Shown here piece by piece: positions 1 through 9,855 of a stretch of 64,000 nt of DNA. The notes beneath the pieces were generated by a model. That model was given only the letters and a program-made list of their open reading frames with translations. It did not search any database and was not told where the DNA came from. How positions within the stretch are numbered: position 1 is the stretch's first letter; every line of letters starts with the position of its first letter. The DNA is from Spirosoma montaniterrae (lineage in GTDB: Bacteria > Bacteroidota > Bacteroidia > Cytophagales > Spirosomataceae). The position numbers and the translations under genes are program-made. The stretch covers positions 62,001-126,000 of the forward strand of contig NZ_CP014263.1 in the NCBI RefSeq assembly GCF_001988955.1, given 5' to 3'.

Positions 1-2470
1 TGGCCCGTGCCCGAAACCACACATGCCGACTTTCGCCCACTGCCAGATTCGTTAGAGAAATCGATACGTCGTTGCCCGCAATTGTCCAGCCGGAGGCTTC
101 GTGCAACATCAGGCCGTCTGGCAATTTGTTGACTACCGTAGCCAAAGCAGCCACTGCTCCACCCCGGTTGCTGACCGTAAGCGTAAACGTTACCACTTCA
201 TTGATAGCTGGCGTTAGGGTATTGGGGGTTATTTGCAGACTCAAATCAGTTTGTCCTGCCACCGGCGTGGGCTGATTGGCTTGCACGGGTGGTAACGGAT
301 GCTGGATTGGATTAGGCGACACATACACAGTTAGCTCGTTGGTCGGGGTGCTGCGAAAATCCGTCATAACCGCGTCATCCTGCCCGTCGGCGGTGCCACT
401 GTTCGTCTGGGAATCCGGGTCGGGTACTGACGACTGAATGATTTGGGCCGCGTTGACATAGCGGCCTGGCTGCTGGATACTGAGCGTGTATGTCAGGCTA
501 ACCATTTCGCTTACGGCTACCGAACCAAGCGTAGCCGACACTACTCCTGCAAGGTGGGTCAGACCGTTGCCACCCAGAAACGTGACATGGGGTGGAAGCC
601 GGTTTTCAAGCACAACGGTTGTGGCTGTTGAAGGTCCGTTATTGTAGACTGTCATTTGGGCTATAAACGGCTCGTTAAGCTTCATGATGCGTGCCGATGT
701 TACCAGACCGAGCGACAGATCAGCCAAACGAACGTCAGGCTTAAAAGCGTGTAATAAACTGCTCATTATTGACTCGGTTTGCGCAGTAATAGCCCTGATT
801 CGATAATAAACCGCAATGGCCTGATAGGGAAGATTCTGATCAATAAATTGCGTGGCAACGCCAGCAGGCTGACTAATTCGGTTAAACGTAAGCCCGCCAT
901 CGTCCGAGCGGTCGAGTTCGTAGCGGAGTGGCTGCATGGCGGGCGGATTCCAGGTAATCCGAATTTGGTTGTTAGGCAGCAAGTCTGCCGATACCCAGGT
1001 TATGGCCGGAAGTACGTTGGCAATGAAGACGTTGTTGAATGAGAAGGCTCGCATATTCCGACTGTTCTTCAGGTGAACGCCATTATAAAACGCCGTGTGC
1101 GAATCGGTAAAGAACGACGGCAGATAGGTCAGCGCAGTACCCGATTGGGGGCTGGTAAGTTTTAGCCGAACGCGGTTACGGTCGGCGGTGCCGCTTTGTA
1201 CGCGTCCATTTTGACCATTGATGTATAGGAAATCAACCATGCGCCGTTGGTATGTTGTGCCAGTATTCGGATTTGTCAGGGTCGAATCGGCGGGCCAAAC
1301 CATACGCATATCGTCTTGAAACACCATTGTCAGCGTATCGCGGCTGGTGTTATAGTAGGCTCGCTGAATATCGGGCGAATTGATTTGGAGCGTGTCGGTA
1401 GATGCGTATACGTCGCGGGCAATTTGCCGGAACAGTTCACCTGCAATCTGTAGATTTCCGGCAGTGCTATAATGAACGCCATCGTGGCCGGGCGTACCAA
1501 CCGTAGCAATGGTTTCGAGGTTGGCATATAGCGTTTTTGTGCGTCGCTGAAAATCGCGGATTGCCCCGGCCTGCTGGTTTGTTTCGGGCATGAAATTAAT
1601 CTGGCTTACATAGATGCGGGGCTGTGGGCCATAGTCCTGCCGCCAGTTTCGATAGAGTTGGTCGAATTGCGTGCTATAGTAGGCCGCATTTTCAAAAGCA
1701 CCTCCCGCTTCGGTTTCGCCCTGTTTCCAGACAATGGCCCGCAGCCGGGGTATAGCACTGGCCCACTGGTGCCTGAATAAAAGCTGCCCATAAGCCGTGT
1801 TCAAACTGGCCGGGTTGTTGGCATTACGCGCACTGAGTACGTTGATACCGGCTCCGCCGATAGCTCCGTTGATGATGCAGACGGGTACGTCGAAATGGTG
1901 CAGAATCAACTCCTGTAACCGCCAGCCAATCAGTCCCACACTGCCGTAAGGTTGTTTGGCCGGGAACCAGCCCACCTGCCCGCTGCTGGGGTCGGAGCCG
2001 GGCAGAAACGCCACGTTCCGCGCATAGGTGTCATCGAACGAATAAGTAGGGTCGAAAGCGATAGCATTCGACTGACCGTGAATCTGAATAAAATCGCCAC
2101 AAACAATGCGGGTTCGTTCCACAAGCAGCGTTGAATCGGTACCTGTATGCGAAAACACGCGAACAATATATTGCGCCCGCCCAGACCTGATAGAAGCCCC
2201 AACACTGAACGAAGCCGGGCGCGAAACGGGCAGCGAGACCATCGACTTGGCCCAGTGCTGACCTTCGCGCCAAACCTGCACCGATACGCGCTGTGGTTGC
2301 GTACTGGTAGCTATGCCGCTTATAACAATCGTTGCCTGATTGGTATTGTCGCGGGCAAATAATTGAAAATCAGCCGGTAGCTGGTTAAACAAAAAGCCCG
2401 CCTGACCGTGGCAGGGGGGCGAAGAAACTAAAATAAGTAGCAGCAATACGCCCGTATACCGCATGGCCAT
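1..2470 (-). CDS. Secreted SGNH/GQSN-type acetylesterase with Fn3 and DUF11-like repeats (C-terminus beyond window)
   Basis: The frame stays open from ATG 2470 (or ATG 2464) to the window edge, about 822 residues, with no stop, so the protein is truncated at its C-terminus by the window. A signal peptide (MRYTGVLLLLILVSS) is followed by a hydrolase domain. That domain has GQSN near residues 130-133, an NGAIGGAG block near 200, KQGETEAG near 247-254 and DGVH near 328-331. These fit the nucleophile, oxyanion and Asp/His blocks of sialate O-acetylesterase/CE6-type SGNH hydrolases, so deacetylation of a glycan outside the cell is the likely role. After it come an Fn3-like domain (about 480-560) and two DUF11-type repeats (LSLGLVTSARIMKLNEPF and LSLQITPNTLTPAINEVV). 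Such repeats usually precede a type IX secretion tail, which cannot be seen here. It lies downstream of mntH on the same strand but has its own promoter-like site. Hydrolase assignment is firm, substrate unknown. Confidence 0.82.
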   Translation of the reverse strand, partial: MAMRYTGVLLLLILVSSPPCHGQAGFLFNQLPADFQLFARDNTNQATIVISGIATSTQPQRVSVQVWREGQHWAKSMVSLPVSRPASFSVGASIRSGRAQYIVRVFSHTGTDSTLLVERTRIVCGDFIQIHGQSNAIAFDPTYSFDDTYARNVAFLPGSDPSSGQVGWFPAKQPYGSVGLIGWRLQELILHHFDVPVCIINGAIGGAGINVLSARNANNPASLNTAYGQLLFRHQWASAIPRLRAIVWKQGETEAGGAFENAAYYSTQFDQLYRNWRQDYGPQPRIYVSQINFMPETNQQAGAIRDFQRRTKTLYANLETIATVGTPGHDGVHYSTAGNLQIAGELFRQIARDVYASTDTLQINSPDIQRAYYNTSRDTLTMVFQDDMRMVWPADSTLTNPNTGTTYQRRMVDFLYINGQNGRVQSGTADRNRVRLKLTSPQSGTALTYLPSFFTDSHTAFYNGVHLKNSRNMRAFSFNNVFIANVLPAITWVSADLLPNNQIRITWNPPAMQPLRYELDRSDDGGLTFNRISQPAGVATQFIDQNLPYQAIAVYYRIRAITAQTESIMSSLLHAFKPDVRLADLSLGLVTSARIMKLNEPFIAQMTVYNNGPSTATTVVLENRLPPHVTFLGGNGLTHLAGVVSATLGSVAVSEMVSLTYTLSIQQPGRYVNAAQIIQSSVPDPDSQTNSGTADGQDDAVMTDFRSTPTNELTVYVSPNPIQHPLPPVQANQPTPVAGQTDLSLQITPNTLTPAINEVVTFTLTVSNRGGAVAALATVVNKLPDGLMLHEASGWTIAGNDVSISLTNLAVGESRHVWFRARA

Positions 2471-2471
2471 A

Positions 2472-2504
2472 CACTTTGTAAAGTGAGTAGTAGGGCCAAA
2501 AGTA
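2472..2504 (-). promoter_or_regulatory. Promoter -7 element and palindrome upstream of the esterase
   Basis: On the minus strand TACTTTTG (2497-2504) matches the Bacteroidota -7 consensus TAnnTTTG. Between it and the start codon lies a perfect palindrome, CACTTT-GT-AAAGTG (2472-2485), placed where a repressor would block early transcription. The operator role is inferred from position only. Confidence 0.4.
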
Positions 2505-2520
2505 CTGAATTGGGTATGAC

Positions 2521-3855
2521 TTACCTAAATGTGTCCCAGAGCAAATAGGCATTTAGGGAAATAATAATAACGGCTACCGCCCATGACGTAATTCGCATCC
2601 AGCCAATGTTCACGAAACGTCCCATTTTCAACTTGTCGTTCGTGAACGAAACGAGTGGTACTACGGCAAAACTTAGTTGCAACGACAAAATGACCTGACT
2701 TAACACGAGCAACTCCGAGGTGCCTTTTTCGCCGTACAACACGGCCACAATCAGGGCTGGAACAATGGCAACGAGTCGGGTAATAATTCGGCGTAACCAC
2801 GGCTTAATCCGCAGATTCAGAAAGCCTTCCATGACAATTTGCCCTGCCAGCGTACCCGTCAGCGTTGAATTTTGACCCGATGCCAGCAGAGCCGTAGCGA
2901 ACAGTATGCCTGCCAGTTTGGTCCCCAGAATAGGGTCGAGCAGGCGGTGAGCATCGGTAATGTCGGCAACGTGCTGATTACCCGAGTAGTGGAATGCAGC
3001 CGCCGACAGCATCAGAATGGCCGCATTGATGAAGAAAGCCAGAAACAAGGATACCGTTGAGTCGATAGTAGCGAATTTGATGGCCGATTGCCGCCCGGCG
3101 TCGGTGCGGTCGAAGTCGCGGGTTTGCACGATGCTGGAGTGCAAATAAAGGTTATGTGGCATGACCGTGGCCCCCAGAATACCAATGGCGATGTACAACA
3201 TGCTGGGATTGGTAATAATGTCGGGGCTGGGTATCAGACCGTTAAGCACATCGGCCATTGCCGGTCGCGACACTAATAGTTCATAACCGAAGCAAAGCAG
3301 AATCAGGAAAATCAGACTGGCAACGATACGTTCGAGGATACGAAAGCCTTTGTTTTGCAGATATAGCAACAGCATGACGTCGAGCGCCGTAATCAGAATA
3401 CCCACCGTTAGCGGCAGGCCAAACAGCAAATTGAGCGCGATGGCCGAACCAATTACTTCGGCCAGATCGGTGGCGGCAATGGCAATTTCGGCCAGCACCC
3501 ACAACCCAAACCCCACCGGACGACTGAAATGGTCGCGGCAAGCCTGCGCCAGATCGCGCCCGGTAGCGATGCCCAATTTGAGCGACAAATGCTGAAGCAA
3601 CATCGCAAAGAGGTTGGAGATCAGCACCACCGACAGTAGTTTATAACCGAATTGCGCCCCTCCGGCAATATCTGTTGCCCAGTTGCCGGGGTCCATATAG
3701 CCAACGGCCACCATCATACCGGGGCCGACATAAGCCATCAGCGTTTTGAAAAAACCAGCCCCGCGTGGTACGTGTACCGAACTATGTACGTCGGCCAGCG
3801 AGTTCGCTGTGTTTTCCTGTCGCCAGCCTTTCATAAACGTATTTGTTGCATTCAT
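2521..3855 (-). CDS. mntH: NRAMP-family Mn2+/Fe2+ transporter MntH
   Basis: Proton-coupled divalent metal importer of the inner membrane (444 residues, multiple TM helices). The NRAMP signature is clear: [12 protein letters not shown] in TM1 (metal-binding Asp-Pro-Gly-Asn) and the TM6 MPHNLYLHS motif (Met-Pro-His). I chose ATG 3855 ([11 protein letters not shown]). A longer in-frame start at 3948 would run through the intergenic palindrome and the -7 box, so it is unlikely. It is divergent from a DtxR/MntR-type regulator across about 180 bp, which supports manganese or iron uptake under that regulator's control. The esterase gene follows on the same strand after about 50 bp. Confidence 0.93.
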   Translation of the reverse strand: MNATNTFMKGWRQENTANSLADVHSSVHVPRGAGFFKTLMAYVGPGMMVAVGYMDPGNWATDIAGGAQFGYKLLSVVLISNLFAMLLQHLSLKLGIATGRDLAQACRDHFSRPVGFGLWVLAEIAIAATDLAEVIGSAIALNLLFGLPLTVGILITALDVMLLLYLQNKGFRILERIVASLIFLILLCFGYELLVSRPAMADVLNGLIPSPDIITNPSMLYIAIGILGATVMPHNLYLHSSIVQTRDFDRTDAGRQSAIKFATIDSTVSLFLAFFINAAILMLSAAAFHYSGNQHVADITDAHRLLDPILGTKLAGILFATALLASGQNSTLTGTLAGQIVMEGFLNLRIKPWLRRIITRLVAIVPALIVAVLYGEKGTSELLVLSQVILSLQLSFAVVPLVSFTNDKLKMGRFVNIGWMRITSWAVAVIIISLNAYLLWDTFR

Positions 3856-3912
3856 AGGTGAATCTCTACTGGCTAAACTACTCGTAACAGAGCCGTTTAG
3901 ATTTATTAGCCA

Positions 3913-3988
3913 CAAAGATAAGTATTGTTGAAACAAAAATTTAGACAAGCCTAAATTTTTAGAAAGTTTAACATAAAAACTACCTTTG
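3913..3988. promoter_or_regulatory. Divergent mntH/mntR promoters with a perfect palindromic operator
   Basis: A perfect inverted repeat with 10-bp arms, AAAAATTTAG (3935-3944) and CTAAATTTTT (3951-3960), has a 6-bp spacer. Its core TTTAGACAAGCCTAAA resembles DtxR/MntR-family operators. It sits between two outward -7 elements: TATCTTTG on the minus strand (3913-3920, for mntH) and TACCTTTG on the plus strand (3981-3988, for mntR). One site could therefore repress both genes. The sequence is seen directly; the regulator match is inference from context. Confidence 0.72.
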
Positions 3989-4038
3989 TTGCTAAACTGT
4001 TTTGGCCCTTAATTGAGTTTTTAGCGTAGTCAGTTTAT

Positions 4039-4692
4039 ATGCAGTCGTTCACAGAAGAAAACTATCTAAAGACGATTTATTACCTCGCCACCCGGCAACA
4101 GGGCGAAGTAAGCACGAATGCGCTGGCTGAAATGACGGCCACCAAAGCGGCATCGGTAACGGATATGTTGCGGAAACTGGCTGATAAGCAGTTAATTCAC
4201 TATAAAAAGTATCAGGGTGTTCGGCTTACCGACGAAGGCGAACGGCTGGCATTGCAGGTGATTCGGCGGCACCGGCTCTGGGAGGTATTTTTAGTTGAAA
4301 AACTCGGTTTCGGCTGGGATGAAGTCCATGAAATTGCTGAAGAACTCGAACACATCCGATCCGAAGAATTGGTAGCTCGCTTAGACACATACCTCGGTCA
4401 TCCGCAGTTTGACCCACACGGCGACCCGATTCCGACGCCTGCCGGTCAGATGCCGGAGACGGGGTATCAGAAACTATCGGATATGACAGTGGGTGCACAG
4501 GTGCGGCTAATGGGCGTACTCGAACACTCGACCGAATTTTTACAACACCTCGACCGCTCAGACCTCACGCTGGGCTGCACCGTTGCCGTATCTGACGTTA
4601 ACAGTTTCGACAAATCGGTACTGGTGAAAACCGCAGCGGGCCGAACCGTTTTTGTCAGCCACGAAGTGGCAAAAAATCTTTTAGTCAACTGA
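4039..4692 (+). CDS. mntR: DtxR/MntR-family metal-dependent transcriptional regulator
   Basis: Cytoplasmic metal-sensing repressor, 217 residues. It has an N-terminal winged helix (about 1-65, with TNALAEMTATKAASVTDMLR as the recognition region) and a dimerisation/metal-binding region (about 70-140, HRLWEVFLVEKLGFGWDEVH, then EELEHIRSEELV). A FeoA/SH3-like C-terminal domain (about 150-217) is absent from the short Bacillus MntR. It is divergent from the NRAMP gene, with the palindrome at 3935-3960 as the obvious target; autoregulation is likely. The LptF/G-like gene starts 2 bp after its stop, so it probably heads the downstream transcript. Whether it senses Mn or Fe cannot be told from sequence; the NRAMP neighbour favours Mn. 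Confidence 0.9.
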   Translation: MQSFTEENYLKTIYYLATRQQGEVSTNALAEMTATKAASVTDMLRKLADKQLIHYKKYQGVRLTDEGERLALQVIRRHRLWEVFLVEKLGFGWDEVHEIAEELEHIRSEELVARLDTYLGHPQFDPHGDPIPTPAGQMPETGYQKLSDMTVGAQVRLMGVLEHSTEFLQHLDRSDLTLGCTVAVSDVNSFDKSVLVKTAAGRTVFVSHEVAKNLLVN

Positions 4693-4694
4693 TT

Positions 4695-5771
4695 ATGAAA
4701 CTATTAGACTGGTATATACTTAAACGCTTTCTTCAAACCTATATCTTCGTAGTGCTGGTGATTGTGCTGGTGGTGGTCATGATCGACTACACGGAGAAAG
4801 TCGATAACTTTCACCGAAACAATGCGCCCACAAACCGGATTCTATTTGATTATTATCTGAACTTTATTCCATACTGGGCCAACTACATCAGCCCGCTGAT
4901 GGTATTCATCGCAACGGTGTTTTTGACCTCGCGGCTGGCGTCGCGTACCGAAATTATTGCCATTCTGAGCAGTGGCGTTAGTTTCATCCGGTTGTTGTTT
5001 CCCTATGCGCTGGGCGCAACCGTGCTGGCCGTGCTTACTTATTTCATGGTCAATTATATTATTCCACGAGCCAATAAAACCCGTATTGAGTTTGAAATTC
5101 AGTATATTAACGATGCCTACACGTATACCGGACGCAACGTACACATCAAAATTGCCCCCAGCGTATACGCTTATTTAGAAAGCTATAACAACACGAGCAA
5201 TATTGGTTATAAGTTTACACTGGAGCGGGTAGATGGCAACCAACTGAAGCAGAAACTCTCGGCTGACCGCATCGAATGGGACGCTAAGAAAAAGAAGTGG
5301 GCTATTTACGAGTACAAAATCCGGACTTTCAATGGCTCCCGCGAAACGCTGGCGTCGGGTACGCGGGCAGACACTACCCTTAACCTGAAACCCGACGATT
5401 TTAGCTCGGATTTTAACCTCTACGAAACCTTTACCCGCCCCGAACTGAACCGCCACATCGACCGGCTGCGAAGTCGGGGTGCCGATGGAGTAGAAACGTA
5501 CCTGCTCGAAAAATATAGCCGCGATACCCGCCCGTTCTCTATTATTATCCTGACAATCATCGGTGTAATTATGTCGGCCCGCAAAAGCAGGCGCGGGGTG
5601 GGGTGGCAGGTGGCTTTAGGTTTTCTGCTGGCGTTCACCTACCTACTGTTTTTTATGCTCGCCAAAGGCATTGCCGAATCGGGGAATCTGAACCCGGTGG
5701 TGGCGGTCTGGCTCCCAAACGCTATTTTTGCGGGCATCGGCGTATTGCTATACAATACGATACCGAGGTAA
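4695..5771 (+). CDS. LptF/LptG (YjgP/YjgQ) family lipopolysaccharide export permease
   Basis: Inner-membrane component of the lipopolysaccharide transport ABC system, 358 residues. Family architecture is present: an N-terminal TM block (LLDWYILKRFLQTYIFVVLV and two more helices to about 125), a periplasmic beta-jellyroll region (about 135-265), and three C-terminal TM helices (about 275-355, with FSIIILTIIGVIMSARKSRRG). It starts 2 bp after mntR and is followed within 7 bp by the EamA gene. It is the first of a run of envelope genes to 12485. LptF versus LptG cannot be decided; many Bacteroidota encode the two at separate loci. Confidence 0.88.
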   Translation: MKLLDWYILKRFLQTYIFVVLVIVLVVVMIDYTEKVDNFHRNNAPTNRILFDYYLNFIPYWANYISPLMVFIATVFLTSRLASRTEIIAILSSGVSFIRLLFPYALGATVLAVLTYFMVNYIIPRANKTRIEFEIQYINDAYTYTGRNVHIKIAPSVYAYLESYNNTSNIGYKFTLERVDGNQLKQKLSADRIEWDAKKKKWAIYEYKIRTFNGSRETLASGTRADTTLNLKPDDFSSDFNLYETFTRPELNRHIDRLRSRGADGVETYLLEKYSRDTRPFSIIILTIIGVIMSARKSRRGVGWQVALGFLLAFTYLLFFMLAKGIAESGNLNPVVAVWLPNAIFAGIGVLLYNTIPR

Positions 5772-5777
5772 AAAGTG

Positions 5778-6701
5778 ATGACAAAGCCTTCCCTTACAGA
5801 CTATCTCCAGCTTCATTTTATAGTGCTGATTTGGGGGTTTACGGCGATTCTGGGAAAATTGCTTGAGCCGCTCGATTCGTCGGCTCTGGTACTTTACCGA
5901 ACCCTGCTGGCGGTTGGCGGTATGGGGCTACTGTTGTTGGTATTGAAAAAAACTGTTCAGATCGAGTCGGGCGACCGCTGGCGGCTGCTGGCAACGGGCG
6001 GGCTGATTGCGCTGCACTGGATTACGTTTTTTTTAGCCGCCCGCGTTGCCAACGTGTCGGTGTGTCTGGCCGGGCTGGCAACCAGTTCATTATGGGCCAG
6101 TGTGCTCGAGCCGCTGTTGCTGCGTCGGCGCGTTCGGGCCGTAGAGGTGCTGCTGGGCGCGGTGGTGATGGCGGGCCTATACCTGATTTTCCGGTTCGAG
6201 TTCGACAAGGTAGCGGGCTTGTTGCTGGCGGTTTTGTCGGCCATGCTGTCGGCTCTGTTCACCATTATTAACAGCCGCTTTACCCAACGGCTCGACGCGC
6301 TCGTAATTTCATTTTACGAGATGGTTGGCGCATTTGTAGGCTCAGTCGCTGCGGTCGCGCTTTATGTGCTGCTCGAAAATCCGCTCCCCGAAACACTTTA
6401 TCCGACCCGACCGGCACAGGTCTTATGGCTGATTATTCTGGCGTTGGTCTGCACGGTGTATGCCTACTGGGTAGGCGTTCGGTTGTTGCGCAAATTTTCG
6501 CCGTTTATGGCTATTCTGACCGTCAACCTGGAGCCGGTTTATGGCATTCTGCTGGCTGTGCTCATCTTTGGCGATGCCGAACGTATGACTGCTGGTTTTT
6601 ACGTCGGCACGCTCGTTATTCTGATCGCCGTGCTGGCATACCCGATGCTGAATCGCCCGAAAACCCGTTCGGAGTCGTCGTTACCTCTCACTACGCCTTA
6701 G
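5778..6701 (+). CDS. EamA/DMT-family transporter
   Basis: Inner-membrane protein of about 307 residues with ten predicted TM helices in two EamA repeats (about 10-140 and 155-290). The second repeat has the conserved NLEPVYGILLAVLIFGD stretch typical of drug/metabolite transporters. ATG 5778 is chosen over the adjacent GTG 5775. It sits 6 bp after the LptF/G gene and 5 bp before the next membrane gene, so it is in the same transcript. DMT proteins usually export metabolites; in this polysaccharide context it might flip a lipid-linked precursor, which is speculation. Confidence 0.88.
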   Translation: MTKPSLTDYLQLHFIVLIWGFTAILGKLLEPLDSSALVLYRTLLAVGGMGLLLLVLKKTVQIESGDRWRLLATGGLIALHWITFFLAARVANVSVCLAGLATSSLWASVLEPLLLRRRVRAVEVLLGAVVMAGLYLIFRFEFDKVAGLLLAVLSAMLSALFTIINSRFTQRLDALVISFYEMVGAFVGSVAAVALYVLLENPLPETLYPTRPAQVLWLIILALVCTVYAYWVGVRLLRKFSPFMAILTVNLEPVYGILLAVLIFGDAERMTAGFYVGTLVILIAVLAYPMLNRPKTRSESSLPLTTP

Positions 6702-6706
6702 TTTAA

Positions 6707-8134
6707 ATGCAAACATCTCCACCCTGGTCGCGCCTTATTTCGTTTTCATTGATTACTGCGGTATTATTGCTTATAGTACCCCTGATTGCACTTTCATTCT
6801 TCAATCACCCGTCGCCTACCGATGATTACTGCTTTGCCAACACGTCGATGCGTTACGGTTTCTGGGAGTCGCAACAGATTTATTACGACGGCTGGAGCGG
6901 GCGTTTCTTTCATAACTTCATCGTACACGGTAGCCCGCTGGTTTTGCACTGGCTAACCGGCTACAAGGTTTATCCGGTTGTGTTGCTGATTTTACTGCTA
7001 TTGGCCTGCTACGCGTTTGCCAGTCAGTGGCTATATGGATTTAATGCCCGTTCAAAACTGACAGTGGCGGCTGGCCTGTTTCTTGGGTTCGTGGGCACGC
7101 TGGCGAGCCTGGCCGAGTTTTTGTACTGGTACGCGGGTATGGCCTGTTACAGCCTCTCGGCGGTGTTTTTGTTGTTTTTGCTGGCGGTGCTGCTGGCGCA
7201 TCAACGGCGTGGTTTTGGCGTACAGCCGGGCTATCTGCTGCTCGAAAGTGGGTTGTTGCTGGGTATTATCGGGTCAAGCGAGACCAGCATGGTTATGGGC
7301 ATGTCGGTGCTGGGGTTAGTAGCGTTTGGCGGTCTGGTCATTCACCGGCGGTTGTCGGTAGCGATTTTGGTGCTATTAGTGGTGGGTGGCGTTGGCTGCT
7401 ATTTCCTGATTAAAGCACCGGGCAATGCCATCCGTATGGGTATGAATCCCAACAGTGCCAATATTCCGCTCACGCTGCTGTCGTCGCTGACTTATTCGGT
7501 TGGGTATCTGGCCCGGCAATTATTTCTGACGCCTTTACTGCCGCTGTCGGTGCTGTACTGGCCCATTGCGGTTAAACTGGCGCAAAAGCGGCCTTTGCCA
7601 ACTTACCTGAAACTACATCCGGTCTGGGGGTTGCTGCACGGCGCGGCCACAGTGTTAGTGCTGATTTCGCTGCATTTCTATGCTGTTGGGGTGCCGCCTG
7701 CACATCGGTTGGTCAATATTATCAATTTGGTTTTCTGGCTAAGCTGGGGGTATAACCTGACTCTTTTGGCCGTAGTCTTCAAAACGCGCTGGCAACTGGA
7801 GCGGTGGTTATTGGCCCGGCCTATGCTGGTGTCAGGCGTTCTGGCGTGGGCAATTCTGGCCGTTGGCTTTGGCCCCGTGGTCAGGCTGGCTTACGGCGAC
7901 TGGCTCAGTGGCCGGGCCGCCCGCTACGATGCCGCTATGAAACAACGATACCAACAGATGGCCGAAACCCAGGCCAGTGCCGTTACGGTGGTGCCGCTGG
8001 ATGCCTACCCCGTTTCGATGGTGATGGAAGACGTGAAAACAAATCCCGAACACCTCTGGAACCGCTGTTGGGCCGATTATTACGGTAAGAAAACTGTTAC
8101 GTTGAAAGCTATCCCCGGCCAGCCAACTCCCTGA
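6707..8134 (+). CDS. Polytopic membrane protein, DUF6056/GT-C-like
   Basis: Integral membrane protein of 475 residues with about ten or more TM helices. After TM1 an outside loop carries PTDDYCFANTSMRYGF and YYDGWSGRFF. An Asp-Asp pair in the first external loop is the usual place of the catalytic acid in GT-C glycosyltransferases that use polyprenyl-phosphate sugars. The C-terminus (about 410-475) is a soluble, probably periplasmic tail. I recognise it as DUF6056-like; no reaction has been assigned to that family that I can state. The next gene has the same layout (TM1, Asp-Asp-Tyr loop, many TMs), and a GtrB-like GT2 follows, so a lipid-linked-sugar glycosyltransferase role is inferred. Confidence 0.7.
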   Translation: MQTSPPWSRLISFSLITAVLLLIVPLIALSFFNHPSPTDDYCFANTSMRYGFWESQQIYYDGWSGRFFHNFIVHGSPLVLHWLTGYKVYPVVLLILLLLACYAFASQWLYGFNARSKLTVAAGLFLGFVGTLASLAEFLYWYAGMACYSLSAVFLLFLLAVLLAHQRRGFGVQPGYLLLESGLLLGIIGSSETSMVMGMSVLGLVAFGGLVIHRRLSVAILVLLVVGGVGCYFLIKAPGNAIRMGMNPNSANIPLTLLSSLTYSVGYLARQLFLTPLLPLSVLYWPIAVKLAQKRPLPTYLKLHPVWGLLHGAATVLVLISLHFYAVGVPPAHRLVNIINLVFWLSWGYNLTLLAVVFKTRWQLERWLLARPMLVSGVLAWAILAVGFGPVVRLAYGDWLSGRAARYDAAMKQRYQQMAETQASAVTVVPLDAYPVSMVMEDVKTNPEHLWNRCWADYYGKKTVTLKAIPGQPTP

Positions 8135-8136
8135 TT

Positions 8137-9824
8137 ATGGCGCGCTATCTATACAAGTGGCTTACCCGGCCTTTTGTAGCACCAATGCTGGTGCTGCTGC
8201 CTGTAGCTGTTTTTTTGTGTATTTCTTTGCGTTGCGCTACAACATTCCGTGGTTCGACGACTACGAAAACATTCCTTATTTTCTGACCCGGTTTCTGCAC
8301 GCGCCCGATTTGGCCGCGCGGGTTGAAGCCTTGTTGCGGCCCAACAACGAGCATCGTGTGCTATATGCCCGTCTGGTTGTGTTGGCGCAGTATTACCTTA
8401 CGGGCGGGCTTCACTTCAGTAACCTGATGCTGTTGGGCAATGCCAGTTTGGTAGTCATTTTCTGGCTGCTCTACCGGTCGCTGCGTTGGCATGAAACGCA
8501 GCCAAACCGGGCTGTGCTGGGGCTGTTGCCAGTGACGTTGCTCTTGTTTACGGCCCAAAACTACATCCTGACGTTTACCGCCGTTTTTTCGCTTCAGTAC
8601 TTAGCCATTATCATGCTGGTGATGCTGACGATTTTCGCGCTGGTACATGATAAACCGCTGTTTTTTGGGATCGCTGTGGCGTTGGGTGTGTTAAGCACGT
8701 TTAGCATGGGCAATGGGTTAATTGTCTGGCCTGCCGGTGCAGGAGCGTTGTTGCTGCAACGGCGGTGGCGGGCATCGGCGGGGTGGCTTGTGCTGGGTGG
8801 ACTAAGTATCTATCTGTATTTCAGAGGTTATCCGGTGCAGCAGGGTAATGCAGCCGGGTTCGAGTATGTGGTGCAGCATCCGTTTCAGACGCTGGCGGGG
8901 GTATTCATCTTCGCGGGTTGTGTGTTCGATCTGTTTCCAACGCTGCCGTTTGAAAAGCGTATCTACCTACCGTTCGTGGCCGGTCTGGTTTTATTGGTTG
9001 GGTTGGGAATCTGGTTTTTTCAAAAAATCTTCCGGCCAACGCGTCCAGCGTCGCGGTTCGAGGCTTTTGTGGCCGGAAGTCTGCTGTTTTTGCTGGCAAA
9101 CGTACTGCTCATCTGCTTCTTCCGGCTCCGGTTCAATTTCGATCTGACGCTGCACAACTCCTACCGAATCTACGGCCTGACCTTGTGGGCTATTGCCAGC
9201 GTGTTGCTATTCAGTCAGTTAACTGAATCGGCGCGGGCGCGGTTCTGGCCGTTGGTGTGGGTTTTCTTTCTGGGCATTAATGCGTTGACTTATCTAACCT
9301 ATCTGCCCGAAGCGGTCGAACGGCGCAAACACATGCAGGGGCTGGCCTTTAATCAACAACATAGCCGAATTGGGCTGGGCGGTACGCGCAACTCAAAACT
9401 GGCACACTTTATCGATAGCCTGACAGTGATGATGCACGACCGGAACTGGTATAGCCTGCCCCGGCCAGCCATCACGCCGAGCGAGTTGCAACTGCTTACC
9501 CCTGCCGACTCCACGCCCGTTAACATACCGTTGCAGCTTTTGCTCAAACCCGACTATTTAGTGGTGAACAACACGCAGCCGGGCTACCATGTTGGCCTGA
9601 ATGAAGGAGCGTATGTTGTGCTGAAAGCCAATCAGCGCACCTACCTGCTGTTTGCCACCCGGCACCGACCACTGGGCGTGAGACCTTGGCAGTTTTCGCC
9701 CGGTTTTACAACGGCTATTCCAACGGCAATGGTACAGCCGGGGCGGTATCGGCTCGGCGTATTTCGCACGTATCCAGACCGCAGCCTAATTCAGTATACC
9801 AGCCAGTACGTCGATATACCGTAA
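8137..9824 (+). CDS. GT-C-like polytopic membrane protein, frameshifted at a T7 run
   Basis: The natural start is ATG 8137, 2 bp after the previous stop, giving MARYLYKWLTRPF and a first TM helix. That frame is lost in the T7 tract at 8210-8216. One added T gives PVAVFFVYFFALRYNIPWFD and continues in frame to 9824 (562 residues in total). The frame that is open without repair would need GTG 8157 and gives an implausible, helix-less N-terminus (AYPAFCSTNAGAAACSC). The protein has about ten TM helices, a WFDDYENIP motif after TM1 like the upstream gene's DDY loop, and a periplasmic C-terminal domain (about 400-562). It is probably a membrane glycosyltransferase or related factor. The shift is either an assembly error or a true indel. 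Confidence 0.72.
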
Positions 9825-9855
9825 AAAGGCGTACTTTTGCCGCCTGACAACATAG

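Noticed and set aside
3856..3948. Longer N-terminus for MntH
   Set aside because: It would cover the -7 box and part of the palindromic operator and lacks family similarity.
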